Assembly: GCA_024277195.1 (NCBI GenBank)
Contig: JAJRVS010000126.1
Coordinates: forward strand, 1-55,599
Reading direction: 5' to 3'
Source of the DNA: Verrucomicrobiota bacterium
Lineage (GTDB): Bacteria > Verrucomicrobiota > Verrucomicrobiia > Verrucomicrobiales > DEV007
DNA length: 55,599 nt
Position numbers and translations under genes: made by a program. A model generated the notes under the pieces. It did not search any database. It worked only from the letters and a program-made list of their open reading frames with translations, and was not told where the DNA came from. Shown in pieces: positions 8,651-17,644 of the stretch (positions within the stretch are counted from its first letter, which is position 1; every line of letters begins with the position of its first letter).

Positions 8651-8679
8651 TTGACATTGCCCTTGGTTCCAAGCACTAT
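8651..8679 (+). promoter_or_regulatory. Candidate sigma-70 promoter of the lipid-export operon
   Basis: A consensus -35 TTGACA (8651-8656) is followed after 17 bases by CACTAT (8674-8679), which matches three of the six -10 bases including the conserved A and T. Transcription would start near 8686, giving a leader of only about 8 bases before the ATG at 8694. It is the only good -35 in the gap before four tightly coupled genes (8694-13479). Confidence 0.4.
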
Positions 8680-8693
8680 GTCGGCTTGTTATC

Positions 8694-11138
8694 ATGTCTC
8701 GACTGCGAGCTTCCATTCTTATTCTCATTTTCCTTGCTCTGACGGGTTTCGCTTTGTCGCGGATCACTTTGAGCGTGGATGTTTTGGCTCTGCTGCCTGG
8801 GGATTTGCCCGAGGTGAAAGGGGTGCGGCACTTTTATGAGCAGTTCAGTCGACCCAATGAATTGATCGTTACCCTAGAGGGGGAGGGGGCTGAGGGTGCG
8901 GCGCAGTCACTGGCGCAGGCCCTGGGTGAGCGCCAGGAGCTTGTGAGTTCGGTGGTGTGGCATTTGTCTTTGCAGGATGATGCGGAGGCGGGCGCCGATC
9001 TGTTGGCCTATATGTGGTTCAATGCGCAGCCATCTCATACGCAAAAATTGCTTGATGATTTAGGTGAGGGTAAGCTTGAGCAGCGCCTGGCTGAGGTGAT
9101 CGAAGGCTTATCCACTGGCTTGCCGGATCAGCAAACATTTCTCCGTGCTTATGATCCGCTGGGTTTGGTGGGGGCTTTGCCGAGTGGCTTGGAAAGTGCC
9201 GGTTTAGATCCTGCGGCGGCGGATGCGCCTTTTGCTTCTGCAGATCAGCGGTTCAGGGTGCTTTATGTGAAAACACCGGAGGGTGGTGAGATGGATTATA
9301 AACAAGCTGACCATTGGTTAGGTGAAATACGGGCGTTTGTGCAGCAATGGAAAGAGCAAGTGGCAAAAGAGCATCCTGATTGGGCGGCGGTCGAATTGGG
9401 CTATACGGGGGAGCCGGCATTTGTGGCAGAAATTGGCAAGGGCATGGAGGAGGATATGCACGCGTCGATCAGCTCGACGATTATGTTGATTGGTCTGCTG
9501 TTTTGGATCATGCATCGGCGGCTGGTGCCTTTATTGTGGTTGGTCTTCATGTTGATAGTGACCTTCGGCCTGACCTTGTCGATTGCATCGCTGGTGATCG
9601 GTCAGTTGAGTATTATGTCGGTGGGCTTTGCAGCTATTTTGATTGGCCTGACGATAGATTACGGAGTGATTCTTTATAAGGAGGCAAGGCTCACGCCGGG
9701 GGATCCAGTGGCTTTGAAGCGTCTGGTGGGTCCGAGTATCATATGGGCAGCGACTACCACGGCGGCGGTATTTTTTGCACTGCAGTTCAGTAGTTTCCCG
9801 GGGGTAGCGCAGTTGGGGGTTTTGGTTGCTATCGGGGTGCTGGTGGGCTCGGTGGTGATGTTGCTTTTTTATTCCCCGGTAGCGGCGCGTTATGCTTCGC
9901 GGCAAATTTTAGTGGGTGCGTCGGCAGAGGGTGATTTTGAGGGAAAGCAAAAAGGGGGGGATATAGCAGGGCAAGCTGCTCCTGTTTGGTCGTCGATGCT
10001 GACGGGCTTGTTGCCGGTGGTTTGTATTGTCATTTTGCTGATTTTTGGCTGGCCGCGTTTCCAGCAGGATTTCAAGCCGATGCAATTGCGCGATAGCCCG
10101 TCGATGAATGCCACTGAGCAGATGCAGGCAAGATTGTCACAGGATGGAGGGCAGCAGCAACCGGTAGTGATCGCTGCTGAGAGTTTGGCGGCATTGCCTG
10201 GACAAATGCAGCAAGCAGAGCAGTTGTTGAAAGTTGCGGTGGAGAGTGGTGGGATTGCAGATTTTATTTTACCGCAAGGATTGGTGCCCAATGTGAGGCA
10301 TCAGAAAAAAAACCGGAAGCTGTTAGCCGTGTTGGTAGCGGATGAAAAGCGCTTGCGAGCGGGTTTGGAAGCAGCGGGCTTTAACGATGAAGCTTGGTTG
10401 TTTGCGGGTAAAGTTTTTGCCGTGTGGCGGTCATGGCTGGATAGGCCGGATGCGGAGAATGGAGGTGGTGTTTTTCCTGGCCATGCTAACAGCCGTTGGG
10501 TGATGGAACGTTTGTTTTCGAGGGATGAGCAGGGTAAGTGTTACGTGCTGGGGGCGGTGAATTCTAAAGAAGGGCAGGTCGTTGGCGAAAAAGATTCGGC
10601 GGCTTTATTGGAGGCAAACATTTACATTACGGGTTGGCACACTCTTGACCCTGCGATTCAGAGATTGATTGAGCTCGATTCGTTGAGGGTGTTTTTGCCG
10701 GTGGCCCTGGCTTTGATCGCGATGTTGTATTTTATTTTCCGCAATTGGCGGGATGTGTTGTTGAGCCTGGGCACTTTGATTTTCAGCATCGTTGTGTTGT
10801 TGGCGATCAGTTCTGTTTTAAAAATAGAATGGAATGCTTTCAGTCTCAGCAGTGTGCCGATTCTTTTTGGGGTGGGTTTGGATTACACGATTCACATGAT
10901 ATTTGCCTTGCGTCGCAGTGAGGGCGATTTGAGGTCGGTGCGATTGGGGATCTCGCGGGCGATTCTTTTTTGTGGCCTTTCCACGGCGATTGGTTTTGGG
11001 TCGCTGTCCTTGGCGTCAAATCTTGGTTTGGCGAGCATCGGGCGTATTTGTGGTTTGGGGGTTCTGATTATTATGCTGACAACCGTTGGCCTGCTTCCAT
11101 ATTGGTGGCTGCGTTCGCGCAGACAAGTGAGGGGATGA
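8694..11138 (+). CDS. MMPL/RND-family exporter
   Basis: This is a large inner-membrane transporter of 814 residues built as a duplicated unit. One N-terminal membrane helix (residues 5-22) is followed by a periplasmic domain of ~230 residues (LPGDLPEVKGVRHFYEQF...) and five membrane helices (about 265-400). A second periplasmic domain and a final set of membrane helices (about 660-805) follow. GLTIDYGVIL and GLDYTIHMIFALRR are the equivalent polar helix-4 motifs of the two halves, as expected for proton-driven RND/MMPL pumps. The closest types I know are the MMPL exporters of hopanoid (HpnN) and aryl-polyene (ApeM) loci, which move lipids. It starts a run of four genes with gaps of 12 bases or 4-base overlaps, supporting a lipid-export role. 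Confidence 0.88.
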   Translation: MSRLRASILILIFLALTGFALSRITLSVDVLALLPGDLPEVKGVRHFYEQFSRPNELIVTLEGEGAEGAAQSLAQALGERQELVSSVVWHLSLQDDAEAGADLLAYMWFNAQPSHTQKLLDDLGEGKLEQRLAEVIEGLSTGLPDQQTFLRAYDPLGLVGALPSGLESAGLDPAAADAPFASADQRFRVLYVKTPEGGEMDYKQADHWLGEIRAFVQQWKEQVAKEHPDWAAVELGYTGEPAFVAEIGKGMEEDMHASISSTIMLIGLLFWIMHRRLVPLLWLVFMLIVTFGLTLSIASLVIGQLSIMSVGFAAILIGLTIDYGVILYKEARLTPGDPVALKRLVGPSIIWAATTTAAVFFALQFSSFPGVAQLGVLVAIGVLVGSVVMLLFYSPVAARYASRQILVGASAEGDFEGKQKGGDIAGQAAPVWSSMLTGLLPVVCIVILLIFGWPRFQQDFKPMQLRDSPSMNATEQMQARLSQDGGQQQPVVIAAESLAALPGQMQQAEQLLKVAVESGGIADFILPQGLVPNVRHQKKNRKLLAVLVADEKRLRAGLEAAGFNDEAWLFAGKVFAVWRSWLDRPDAENGGGVFPGHANSRWVMERLFSRDEQGKCYVLGAVNSKEGQVVGEKDSAALLEANIYITGWHTLDPAIQRLIELDSLRVFLPVALALIAMLYFIFRNWRDVLLSLGTLIFSIVVLLAISSVLKIEWNAFSLSSVPILFGVGLDYTIHMIFALRRSEGDLRSVRLGISRAILFCGLSTAIGFGSLSLASNLGLASIGRICGLGVLIIMLTTVGLLPYWWLRSRRQVRG

Positions 11139-11150
11139 TTTATAATAACA

Positions 11151-12137
11151 ATGAGTGAACTTGATGAAACGGCAGGGGAAAGGGTGCGCGAAGATTCTTC
11201 GCAAGATTCGTCGTCTGCAGTGAAGAAGTTTTCGGTGTATGGAGACTTTTGGACTCAGGTTCAGGCTGCCGCGGTACGGCAGTGCCCGTTTTTTTTCGAA
11301 CCCATCCTGCTTGTCTATTACACCTTGTTTTTCTTTGCCCTCTGCCCGGGCACCCGCAAGCCCGTGATTGATAATTTGTCGGTATTATTCCCTGAGTCGC
11401 CTCGGTGGATAAATGCTTTCCGTGCGCTGCGGGTGTTCTGGAGTTTCTCAAGCAGTATCACGGATGCTGCCTATTGCCGGGAAGGTGAGAATATTATCGA
11501 TTGGGAGGTAGAGGGCGATGAGTTTTTTCAACAGTTCACGGATCAAGAGGGCGGGGCTATTGTATTGACGGCTCACATGGGAAATTACGATGTCGCCGCG
11601 CCCATGTTTGCTAACAAGTTCGGCAAAAAACTGCATGCGGTCAGGGCTCCGGAGCGTGATGCCCAGCGGCAGGAATACATGCAAAAAAAATTCAGCGATG
11701 AAGCCACGGATGATTACGAGGTGCGTTATAATGCTGACGACAAATTTTTGGGCATCGATTTGGCAAGAGCTTTGATGCAGGGTGAATACGTGGCCATTCA
11801 AGGGGATCGGGTGCTTTTTGATGTGTCAGCCTTGCAGGTGTCATTGGGGCAGATCCCCGGCTGGCACATGAATATTCCCAAAGGGCCCTTTGTATTGGCA
11901 TTGACTTCAAAGGCGCAGATCTTGCCCTTGTTTGCGGTTAGGTTGGGGCGTCGGCGCTACCGGATCGTGGTATTGCCTTCGTTTGTCTGTGAGCGCACCA
12001 GCCGTGATCATGAAAAGGCGATCAATGAGGCGGCTACTCAATGGGTTGGGATATTGCTGCCGGTGATTCGTAAATATTGGTTTCAGTGGTACGTGTTTGA
12101 AAATGCATTTTTTGTTGATGAAAAAAGTGAGGGATGA
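11151..12137 (+). CDS. LpxL/HtrB-type lysophospholipid or lipid acyltransferase
   Basis: The protein (328 residues) has the HX4D catalytic motif of LpxL/LpxM/PlsC-like acyltransferases, H142-MGNY-D147, preceded by a membrane-proximal segment (PILLVYYTLFFFAL, about residues 51-64). A substrate-binding-like GDRV block follows (QGEYVAIQGDRVLFD), then FLGRQ-equivalent positions replaced by VSLGQIPG. It would transfer an acyl chain on the cytoplasmic face of the inner membrane. It is coupled to the MMPL exporter upstream (12-base gap) and overlaps the next gene by 4 bases, so it more likely belongs to a dedicated exported lipid than to core lipid A synthesis. Aryl-polyene loci carry such an enzyme. 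Confidence 0.82.
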   Translation: MSELDETAGERVREDSSQDSSSAVKKFSVYGDFWTQVQAAAVRQCPFFFEPILLVYYTLFFFALCPGTRKPVIDNLSVLFPESPRWINAFRALRVFWSFSSSITDAAYCREGENIIDWEVEGDEFFQQFTDQEGGAIVLTAHMGNYDVAAPMFANKFGKKLHAVRAPERDAQRQEYMQKKFSDEATDDYEVRYNADDKFLGIDLARALMQGEYVAIQGDRVLFDVSALQVSLGQIPGWHMNIPKGPFVLALTSKAQILPLFAVRLGRRRYRIVVLPSFVCERTSRDHEKAINEAATQWVGILLPVIRKYWFQWYVFENAFFVDEKSEG

Positions 12138-12691
12138 GTGTGCGTGACCCAGATTTGTATATAGATCCTGCTGCCCGGAGTTATACGGCTTTGTTCCGTG
12201 TGCTCGGTAATTTGCTGTCGGGTTTGCGAGCAGGTGATGGAGGAGGGATCGTTTATCCGGTGAATCGTGCAGGACAAAATGTGGTGGAGTGCTACACACT
12301 CGCAGGGCTCATCTTTGTTTTACTAACAAGTTATTTTATTGATGCTGTGGCAGGTTTGCTGGGGGGGCAGATTTGGTCTTTTGTGGCTGCGGTTCCGCTG
12401 GCCTTGATGTTAACCTTCGTGGTTCTGCATTTGTTGTTTTTCTCTTTTGCTTATGTTTATAATGTCCTGAAGTCGATTCATTTGATTCCAGTTGATGCGT
12501 CTAAGCAATTGCCGGAGGCAGTGTATTTGTTGTTTTTCACAGGGATGGCTGTTGCCATGGTTTTGTCAGGAAAAGTTTTTTTGATGTTTGCTGCCAGTAC
12601 ATGGTTGCTCGCCCTTGTACTGAATTTTGTTTGTGCGGTGATTTTGTTTGCTGAAAAGTTTCTAGCTCAAATCAAGGGGGAGCAGGGATGA
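12134..12691 (+). CDS. Membrane protein of unknown function in the lipid-export operon
   Basis: 185 residues. The soluble N-terminal ~55 residues contain DPDLYIDPAARSYTALFRVLG and a GDGGGIVYPVN loop. Four hydrophobic segments follow (about residues 57-75, 82-112, 130-150 and 152-172). I do not recognise a named family. The gene overlaps both neighbours by 4 bases (ATGA junctions), so it is translated together with the acyltransferase and the deacetylase and presumably serves the same pathway at the inner membrane. Confidence 0.65.
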   Translation: MSVRDPDLYIDPAARSYTALFRVLGNLLSGLRAGDGGGIVYPVNRAGQNVVECYTLAGLIFVLLTSYFIDAVAGLLGGQIWSFVAAVPLALMLTFVVLHLLFFSFAYVYNVLKSIHLIPVDASKQLPEAVYLLFFTGMAVAMVLSGKVFLMFAASTWLLALVLNFVCAVILFAEKFLAQIKGEQG

Positions 12692-13479
12692 ATCCTGACT
12701 GTGGTAAAAGTCAGCAGCGAAGGGTTTTTATCTCTATCCTGGCTCTGTCGAGCCTGCTGGCGGTATTGGCTGTGGTTGCGGGAGAGCTGGTGATTGGATT
12801 GGGGCTCTTTTTTTTGACCCACATGGCGTGGCTCTATGCGCAGCTCAATCCTACGGTGCAGTGGCTCGGCCCAGTGGTTACGGGTTTTCGAACGGATGAA
12901 AAAGAAATCTGGCTGACCATCGATGACGGCCCGGATCCACAAGAGACGGAGCGGGTGCTTGAGCTGTTGGATCGCTACCAAGCCAGAGCTACTTTTTTTG
13001 TGATTGCAAAAAAAGCGAGCGAGAACCCTGCCTTGATCGAGCAAATCATACAAAAAGGACATCAAGTGGCTAATCATACGGTGAGCCATCCGGAGTCTCG
13101 TTTTTGGTGTTTATCGAAACGGAGGCTGGAAGCGGAAATCAATGATGCCTCTGCGATCATTGCCGGAATAACGGGGCAGCGGCCACTTTTGTTTCGGGCA
13201 CCGGTTGGGCATAAACCCAGGGCTTTGCATGCGGTGTTGGCAGAAGCAGAATTGCCTTTGATCGCTTGGACGGCGAGAGGCTTCGACGGGGTCTTGACCG
13301 ATAGTGGTGGCATTGTCGAACGTATTCGCAAGAACATCAAACCGGGGGCCATCGTTCTGCTGCACGAGGGGCGGGCAACGCTGCCTGATACTCTGGTCGA
13401 CCTTTTGCAGGGTTTTTCCAGCCAAGGTTATCGCTGTGTTTTGCCTGCAGCCGATTCGTTTGTGTGTGGTCGCCGGTAG
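12688..13479 (+). CDS. Polysaccharide deacetylase (NodB fold), membrane anchored
   Basis: One or two N-terminal membrane segments (about residues 12-48) anchor a NodB-homology domain. Motif 1 is TIDDGPDP with D79 and D80. Motif 2 is NHTVSHP with H130 and H134, completing the metal-binding Asp-His-His triad. FRAPVGH gives the arginine-containing motif 3, and IVLLHEG near the end supplies the last His. Family members remove N- or O-acyl groups from glycans. Here the catalytic domain probably faces the periplasm. The 3' end overlaps the 3' end of the opposite-strand glycosyltransferase gene by 52 bases. Its place in the operon suggests it trims a glycan head group of the exported lipid. Confidence 0.85.
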   Translation: MNPDCGKSQQRRVFISILALSSLLAVLAVVAGELVIGLGLFFLTHMAWLYAQLNPTVQWLGPVVTGFRTDEKEIWLTIDDGPDPQETERVLELLDRYQARATFFVIAKKASENPALIEQIIQKGHQVANHTVSHPESRFWCLSKRRLEAEINDASAIIAGITGQRPLLFRAPVGHKPRALHAVLAEAELPLIAWTARGFDGVLTDSGGIVERIRKNIKPGAIVLLHEGRATLPDTLVDLLQGFSSQGYRCVLPAADSFVCGRR

Positions 13480-14924
13480 GTCAGCAGATAATTGTTGAAA
13501 GGGGTGTTGCCCCAGAGAGGCTGGGATTCGCCTTGCAAACCTTCGGATTGGAGGATGTCGGAGACAAAAGATTCGGTAGGGAACTCATGAACTGTAGATT
13601 TGATCCAGGAGATGAAAGTGCCAAAGCGGTCGGCGATTTTGGAAATTTTGGAGCGTTTGCTCGAATCATTCAATCCGCTGCGAATGATCAAGAGGCCTCC
13701 TGGTGCCACGGCTTCGGAGGCTTTGCGCAGGATGTCTTCCTGGTCACGCTCATTATTGTATTGCAAAATATCCAATAAGGTAACATTGCCCGGCTGAGCT
13801 GGCAGTTCGCTGTCGATATAACCCGCAATGAAGCGCAGATTTTGATAATGGGAATCTGCGATTAAATTGGAGGTTTTTATTTTTTTGGTGTCATGATCAA
13901 TAGCAAGGATGGGAGTATCCATTTCGCGTTCCCGCAGATAAAATTCGAGCAGACCTATGCCGCAACCAACATCGAGCAAGGGGAGTTGGCAGTGTTGTTC
14001 CAGCAATTTAAAAACAGCCTCGTAAACCGGGTCGGAACGCAATTTGCCGCTGACGTAATGGCGTTGTGTTTTGCTTGGATAGTGTTTGGCGACACGTTTC
14101 CTCACCGCTTTCAGGGATTCCGTTGAGTCGGGGTTTTCCAATTGTTCTAATTTGTTCACCTTGCGGCGGCGAATCGCCAGTCCTGGAGCTCGAAACCACC
14201 ATTGGAATATGAACAGGCGGATGTGCATCCAAGTGATCAGGACGTTGTCGCGTCCGTATTTGAAATGTGAAACTCCGCCTTCATCAGCCGTGAGGTATTT
14301 GACCGGTGTGGGGATATTTACTGGTCGAACCCCACGCCAAGAGAGGCGCACGGCGATCTCGGCGTCAAAGTCATAGCGCCGCGCCCAGCGGATATTTTTC
14401 ATGACTTTGATGAGATCGGTGACCGGGTAAACTCTCATTCCAAAAAGCGAATCTGCGATCCCATCCCACAGAGTTTCGACATTGACCCAGAAGTTGGATA
14501 GTTTCCGGCCATTTACCCGGATCCGAGGAGCGGTATCATCAAAAATGGGTTTGCCGAGGATCATGCGGCCGGGCATGGCCATGGACAACGACATGTAGTC
14601 GGGGATCATTTCAGCCGGGTGCTGACCGTCGGCGTCCATGCAGAGGATGTGGGTGAAACCGTGAGCTTCCGCTTCATCAAAACCGTGCAGCAGGGCGGCC
14701 CCTTTGCCCTGGTTTCTCGCCAGTCGAAAAACCCGCAGGCGGTCTTCTGTTTTTGCCAGTGCTTCGAGCTTTTCTCCGCTGCCATCATCACTGCCATCAA
14801 CTACTACCCAGACAGGATTCCAGACAGCCAGAGCTTCCTTGACCGTCTCCAGAACTTTCGCTCCAGTATTGTAGCTGGGTATTAACACCAGGTGGGTGTT
14901 GGATGGTTCGATCGGGCTGGGCAT
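13428..14924 (-). CDS. GT2 glycosyltransferase fused to a SAM-dependent methyltransferase
   Basis: The 498-residue protein has two domains. Residues about 10-240 are a family 2 glycosyltransferase: LVLIPSYNTG, VVVDGSDDGSG (near 41-50), the DXD-like CMDADGQHP (near 95-103) and a C-terminal IFQWWFRAPGL membrane-associated segment. After a basic linker, residues about 285-490 form a class I methyltransferase with motif I LLDVGCGIGLLEF and a downstream GGLLIIRSG strand. Such fusions and neighbours occur in aryl-polyene and related lipid pathways. It converges on the deacetylase gene and overlaps it by 52 bases. The ATG is the first in frame; a 63-base gap separates it from the ABC exporter gene upstream on the same strand. 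Confidence 0.85.
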   Translation of the reverse strand: MPSPIEPSNTHLVLIPSYNTGAKVLETVKEALAVWNPVWVVVDGSDDGSGEKLEALAKTEDRLRVFRLARNQGKGAALLHGFDEAEAHGFTHILCMDADGQHPAEMIPDYMSLSMAMPGRMILGKPIFDDTAPRIRVNGRKLSNFWVNVETLWDGIADSLFGMRVYPVTDLIKVMKNIRWARRYDFDAEIAVRLSWRGVRPVNIPTPVKYLTADEGGVSHFKYGRDNVLITWMHIRLFIFQWWFRAPGLAIRRRKVNKLEQLENPDSTESLKAVRKRVAKHYPSKTQRHYVSGKLRSDPVYEAVFKLLEQHCQLPLLDVGCGIGLLEFYLREREMDTPILAIDHDTKKIKTSNLIADSHYQNLRFIAGYIDSELPAQPGNVTLLDILQYNNERDQEDILRKASEAVAPGGLLIIRSGLNDSSKRSKISKIADRFGTFISWIKSTVHEFPTESFVSDILQSEGLQGESQPLWGNTPFNNYLLTYRRPHTNESAAGKTQR

Positions 14925-14987
14925 GTTCGTTGCAATTTTCCCCTGATCTGAGGCTTTCGCAAGTTAGAAGCTATGAGGCCACACCCG

Positions 14988-16802
14988 TCACGGTTGTTCG
15001 TCGCAGAGTTGGCGGTAAAATCCGGCGGCAGCGTAGAGTTCCTGGTGGCTACCTTGTTCGATGATTCGGCCTTCTTTCATGACGATGATCTTGTCGGCTT
15101 GGCGCACGGTGCTGAGGCGGTGGGCGATGATTAAGGTGGTGCGTTGTTGGATCAGGCTTTCGAGGGCTTCTTGAACCAGTTGCTCGTTTTTGGAGTCGAG
15201 GGAGCTGGTGGCTTCGTCCAAAACCAGCACGGCGGGATTGCGCAGAATGGCGCGGGCGATGGCGATGCGCTGGCGTTGCCCTCCGGAAAACTGCACGCCG
15301 CGATCTCCGCAGGGGGTGTCGAAACCGTCGGGCAGGGGCTCGATGAATTCCAGTGCGTTGGCTTTGCGGGCAGCTTCGATGACTTCCTCCCGGCTGGCTC
15401 CGGGACGGCCGTAGGCGATATTTTCTTCGATGCTGCCGCCGAATAACATGAGCTCTTGCGAGACCATCGCCATTTGGCCACGTACCCAGTCCAGCGAATA
15501 GTCATGAGCCGGATGTCCGTCGATCAGCAGTTCGCCCGTGTCGGGTTCGAATAAACGGAATAGAATGGATGTTAGGGTAGACTTGCCTGCGCCGCTGGGT
15601 CCGACGATAGCGACACACTTGCCCGGTTCGAGGTGGAGGCTGATATCGTTTAATATAGAAATATCTTTGCGCTCTGGGTAGGCAAAGGACAAGTGGCGGA
15701 ATTCTATATCACCGCGCATGGAGGGGGCGTCCTGTTTGGAGACGGTGTGGCTTTCGGGGGTTTGTTGGAGTAGATCCCTGACGCGTTCCGCGGCTCCGGC
15801 CATGCGGTGGGTGCGTCCCAGCAATTGGGCCAGCAACCCTCCCGCGTTGCCGAGGAAGCCGAGAAAAAACATAAAGCTGGTGAAATCTCCGGGGCTCAGT
15901 TTGCCTTGTTGGATTTGGCGGGATCCGTACCACATCAGAAACACCGATGCGGCCATCAGGATTACTGATATACCACTGAATAGGGCGGCACGATGGCGAG
16001 CCACCCGCTCGGCGGTGCCCATGTAGCTGGTCATGGAGCGGGTGAATTTATCATTCTCATATTTTTCGTTAGTGAAGGTCTTGACGCGGTGAATGCCATG
16101 AATGGCTTCTTCGGTGATGGCGGTGGTGTGGCCGAGTTGATCCTGGACCAGTCGGGCATAAGCGCCGATCTTACGACCGAACCAAACAGCGATGGCAACT
16201 ACCGGAAGGGTGACTAAAAAAACAAAAACGGCGAGGGAGGGGGAGATCACAAATAGCATGGCAACCGAGCTGAAGGCCAGCACGGTATAAGAGAGCGCGT
16301 TGCGCACGTCATTGATCCAGCCTTCTTGAAGCAGGGCGACATCACTGAGTAGGCGACTGGAGAGATCGCCGCTGCGATTGTTGGAGAAAAAAGTCATCGG
16401 CAGGTGCATCAGCCGGTCGAACAGTTGCATGCGCAGTTTGGCTGCTGCGCGCTCGCCGATGATCTGGAACCAGGAGCCTTCGAAGAAGCTGGAAACCATA
16501 TTGACCAAAGCCAGACCGATCAAAAACAAAGCCCATTGGTTGATTCCCCATTCGGCTACCCAGGACGTGCCTTTTTCGATACCCAAATGTTCGCCGATGG
16601 TGCCGTCGACCAGTTTGCCGACAGCAATGGCGGCACCGAGATACATCAATAAGCTCACCGCCAGCAAAGCCATCGAGCAGATGAACAGAGGGCGTGAACC
16701 CTTGATCATGCTGAGGTAGAGACTGACCACGGTGCGGAACGAGGATGGCTGGGCATCCGTCGCTTCGGGCATCATCGTGGGTGTATCTTTTGCTGGTTTC
16801 AT
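14988..16802 (-). CDS. MsbA-like ABC exporter (membrane and ATPase domains fused)
   Basis: A half-size ABC exporter. A membrane domain of six helices (FICSMALLAVSLLMYLGAA onward) is followed by a nucleotide-binding domain with Walker A GPSGAGKST, Q-loop MVSQELMLFGGSIEENIAYG, signature FSGGQRQRIAIARAIL, Walker B VLVLDEATSSLD and switch IIAHRLSTV. It would work as a homodimer moving lipid A-like lipids or other amphiphiles across the inner membrane. The start is uncertain: ATG at 16802 (MKPAKDT) has GGAGG immediately before it, while the frame stays open to a start at 16904 that would add 34 unusual residues. It shares strand and spacing with the glycosyltransferase gene, so the two may be cotranscribed. 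Confidence 0.9.
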   Translation of the reverse strand: MKPAKDTPTMMPEATDAQPSSFRTVVSLYLSMIKGSRPLFICSMALLAVSLLMYLGAAIAVGKLVDGTIGEHLGIEKGTSWVAEWGINQWALFLIGLALVNMVSSFFEGSWFQIIGERAAAKLRMQLFDRLMHLPMTFFSNNRSGDLSSRLLSDVALLQEGWINDVRNALSYTVLAFSSVAMLFVISPSLAVFVFLVTLPVVAIAVWFGRKIGAYARLVQDQLGHTTAITEEAIHGIHRVKTFTNEKYENDKFTRSMTSYMGTAERVARHRAALFSGISVILMAASVFLMWYGSRQIQQGKLSPGDFTSFMFFLGFLGNAGGLLAQLLGRTHRMAGAAERVRDLLQQTPESHTVSKQDAPSMRGDIEFRHLSFAYPERKDISILNDISLHLEPGKCVAIVGPSGAGKSTLTSILFRLFEPDTGELLIDGHPAHDYSLDWVRGQMAMVSQELMLFGGSIEENIAYGRPGASREEVIEAARKANALEFIEPLPDGFDTPCGDRGVQFSGGQRQRIAIARAILRNPAVLVLDEATSSLDSKNEQLVQEALESLIQQRTTLIIAHRLSTVRQADKIIVMKEGRIIEQGSHQELYAAAGFYRQLCDEQP

Positions 16803-16936
16803 CCTCCAATTACTTCGGCGACACAGTGAACCTAAATCTTTGTCCTGTCTCTCAAAAGGTGAATATTTACTTTCAGGAAATGCTGCTTTGCTTCGCGTTG
16901 ACAAGCTGGATACTTGCCTTCAGTCTTGTGGTATAA

Positions 16937-17638
16937 ATGAGATACCCCTTGCCATGGATCGCGCTCAGCTGCCTTGTGGCGGCATTTTTTATTGTTGTCC
17001 CTGCTCAAATGGCGGCAGCAGACCCGGTGCAGGACCTGGATTTGGCGCCGGTCAAAAAGTGGCTGGCGCGCATGACGGGCATGAAGTCGATAGAGGCGAC
17101 TTTTGTGCAGCAAAAATATTTACGCACCCTGCGCCGTCCTTTGAGCACCAAGGGGCATATTTGGATTCAGTACCCCGATGACTTCCGCTGGGAACTGGGA
17201 GAGCCTGCTGCTACGGTGGCGATTCGGAATCAGGATGTTTTGACTCTGCTTGAGCCGAAAAAAAAGCGCGCGAAGCGTTATTCTCTGGTTTCAAAAAATG
17301 GCAAAAGCAGCGCGGCGGTTTCGGCGGCGATGGATTCTGCTTCGAAGACTTTCCCCCGTAGCATGGAGGAGTTGAAAAAACATTTTGAGATACTGGGGCT
17401 GCGGCGGGACGGGGAGGTTTATGAACTTACCCTCAAACCCAAAGATAAAAATTTGATGGTTGCGATGCGCAAGGTGTTGTTTTTCATTGATGTGGAGAAA
17501 TTTCATCTACGTGCTTTTGAGATTCAGCTGCGCGATAAATCCAGGGTGCGCACCACTTTCACCTGGATAAAATTTAATCCAAAGATTCCGGTAAACTTAT
17601 TGAAGCCAGATCTTTCAGGCTACAAGTTGAAAGAGTAA
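16937..17638 (+). CDS. LolA-like outer-membrane lipoprotein carrier
   Basis: The 233-residue protein has a signal peptide (hydrophobic core about residues 5-22, cleavage near MAAADP) and a periplasmic LolA-type barrel. MKSIEATFVQQKYLRTLRRPLSTKG is the typical first strand pair, IWIQYPDDFRWELGEP is the PDxFRW region, and LFFIDVEKFHLRAFEIQLRDKSRVRTTF is the C-terminal half. LolA proteins carry acylated molecules across the periplasm. The version next to an MMPL exporter and acyltransferase recalls the LolA-like protein of aryl-polyene loci rather than the general LolA. It is divergent from the ABC exporter and followed 6 bases later by gmhA. Confidence 0.85.
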   Translation: MRYPLPWIALSCLVAAFFIVVPAQMAAADPVQDLDLAPVKKWLARMTGMKSIEATFVQQKYLRTLRRPLSTKGHIWIQYPDDFRWELGEPAATVAIRNQDVLTLLEPKKKRAKRYSLVSKNGKSSAAVSAAMDSASKTFPRSMEELKKHFEILGLRRDGEVYELTLKPKDKNLMVAMRKVLFFIDVEKFHLRAFEIQLRDKSRVRTTFTWIKFNPKIPVNLLKPDLSGYKLKE

Positions 17639-17644
17639 ATAAAG

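Noticed and set aside
16898-16937. Promoter TTGACA...TATAAA before the LolA-like gene
   Set aside because: Spacing between the two boxes is 28 bases, too long for a sigma-70 promoter, and the -10 would overlap the start codon.
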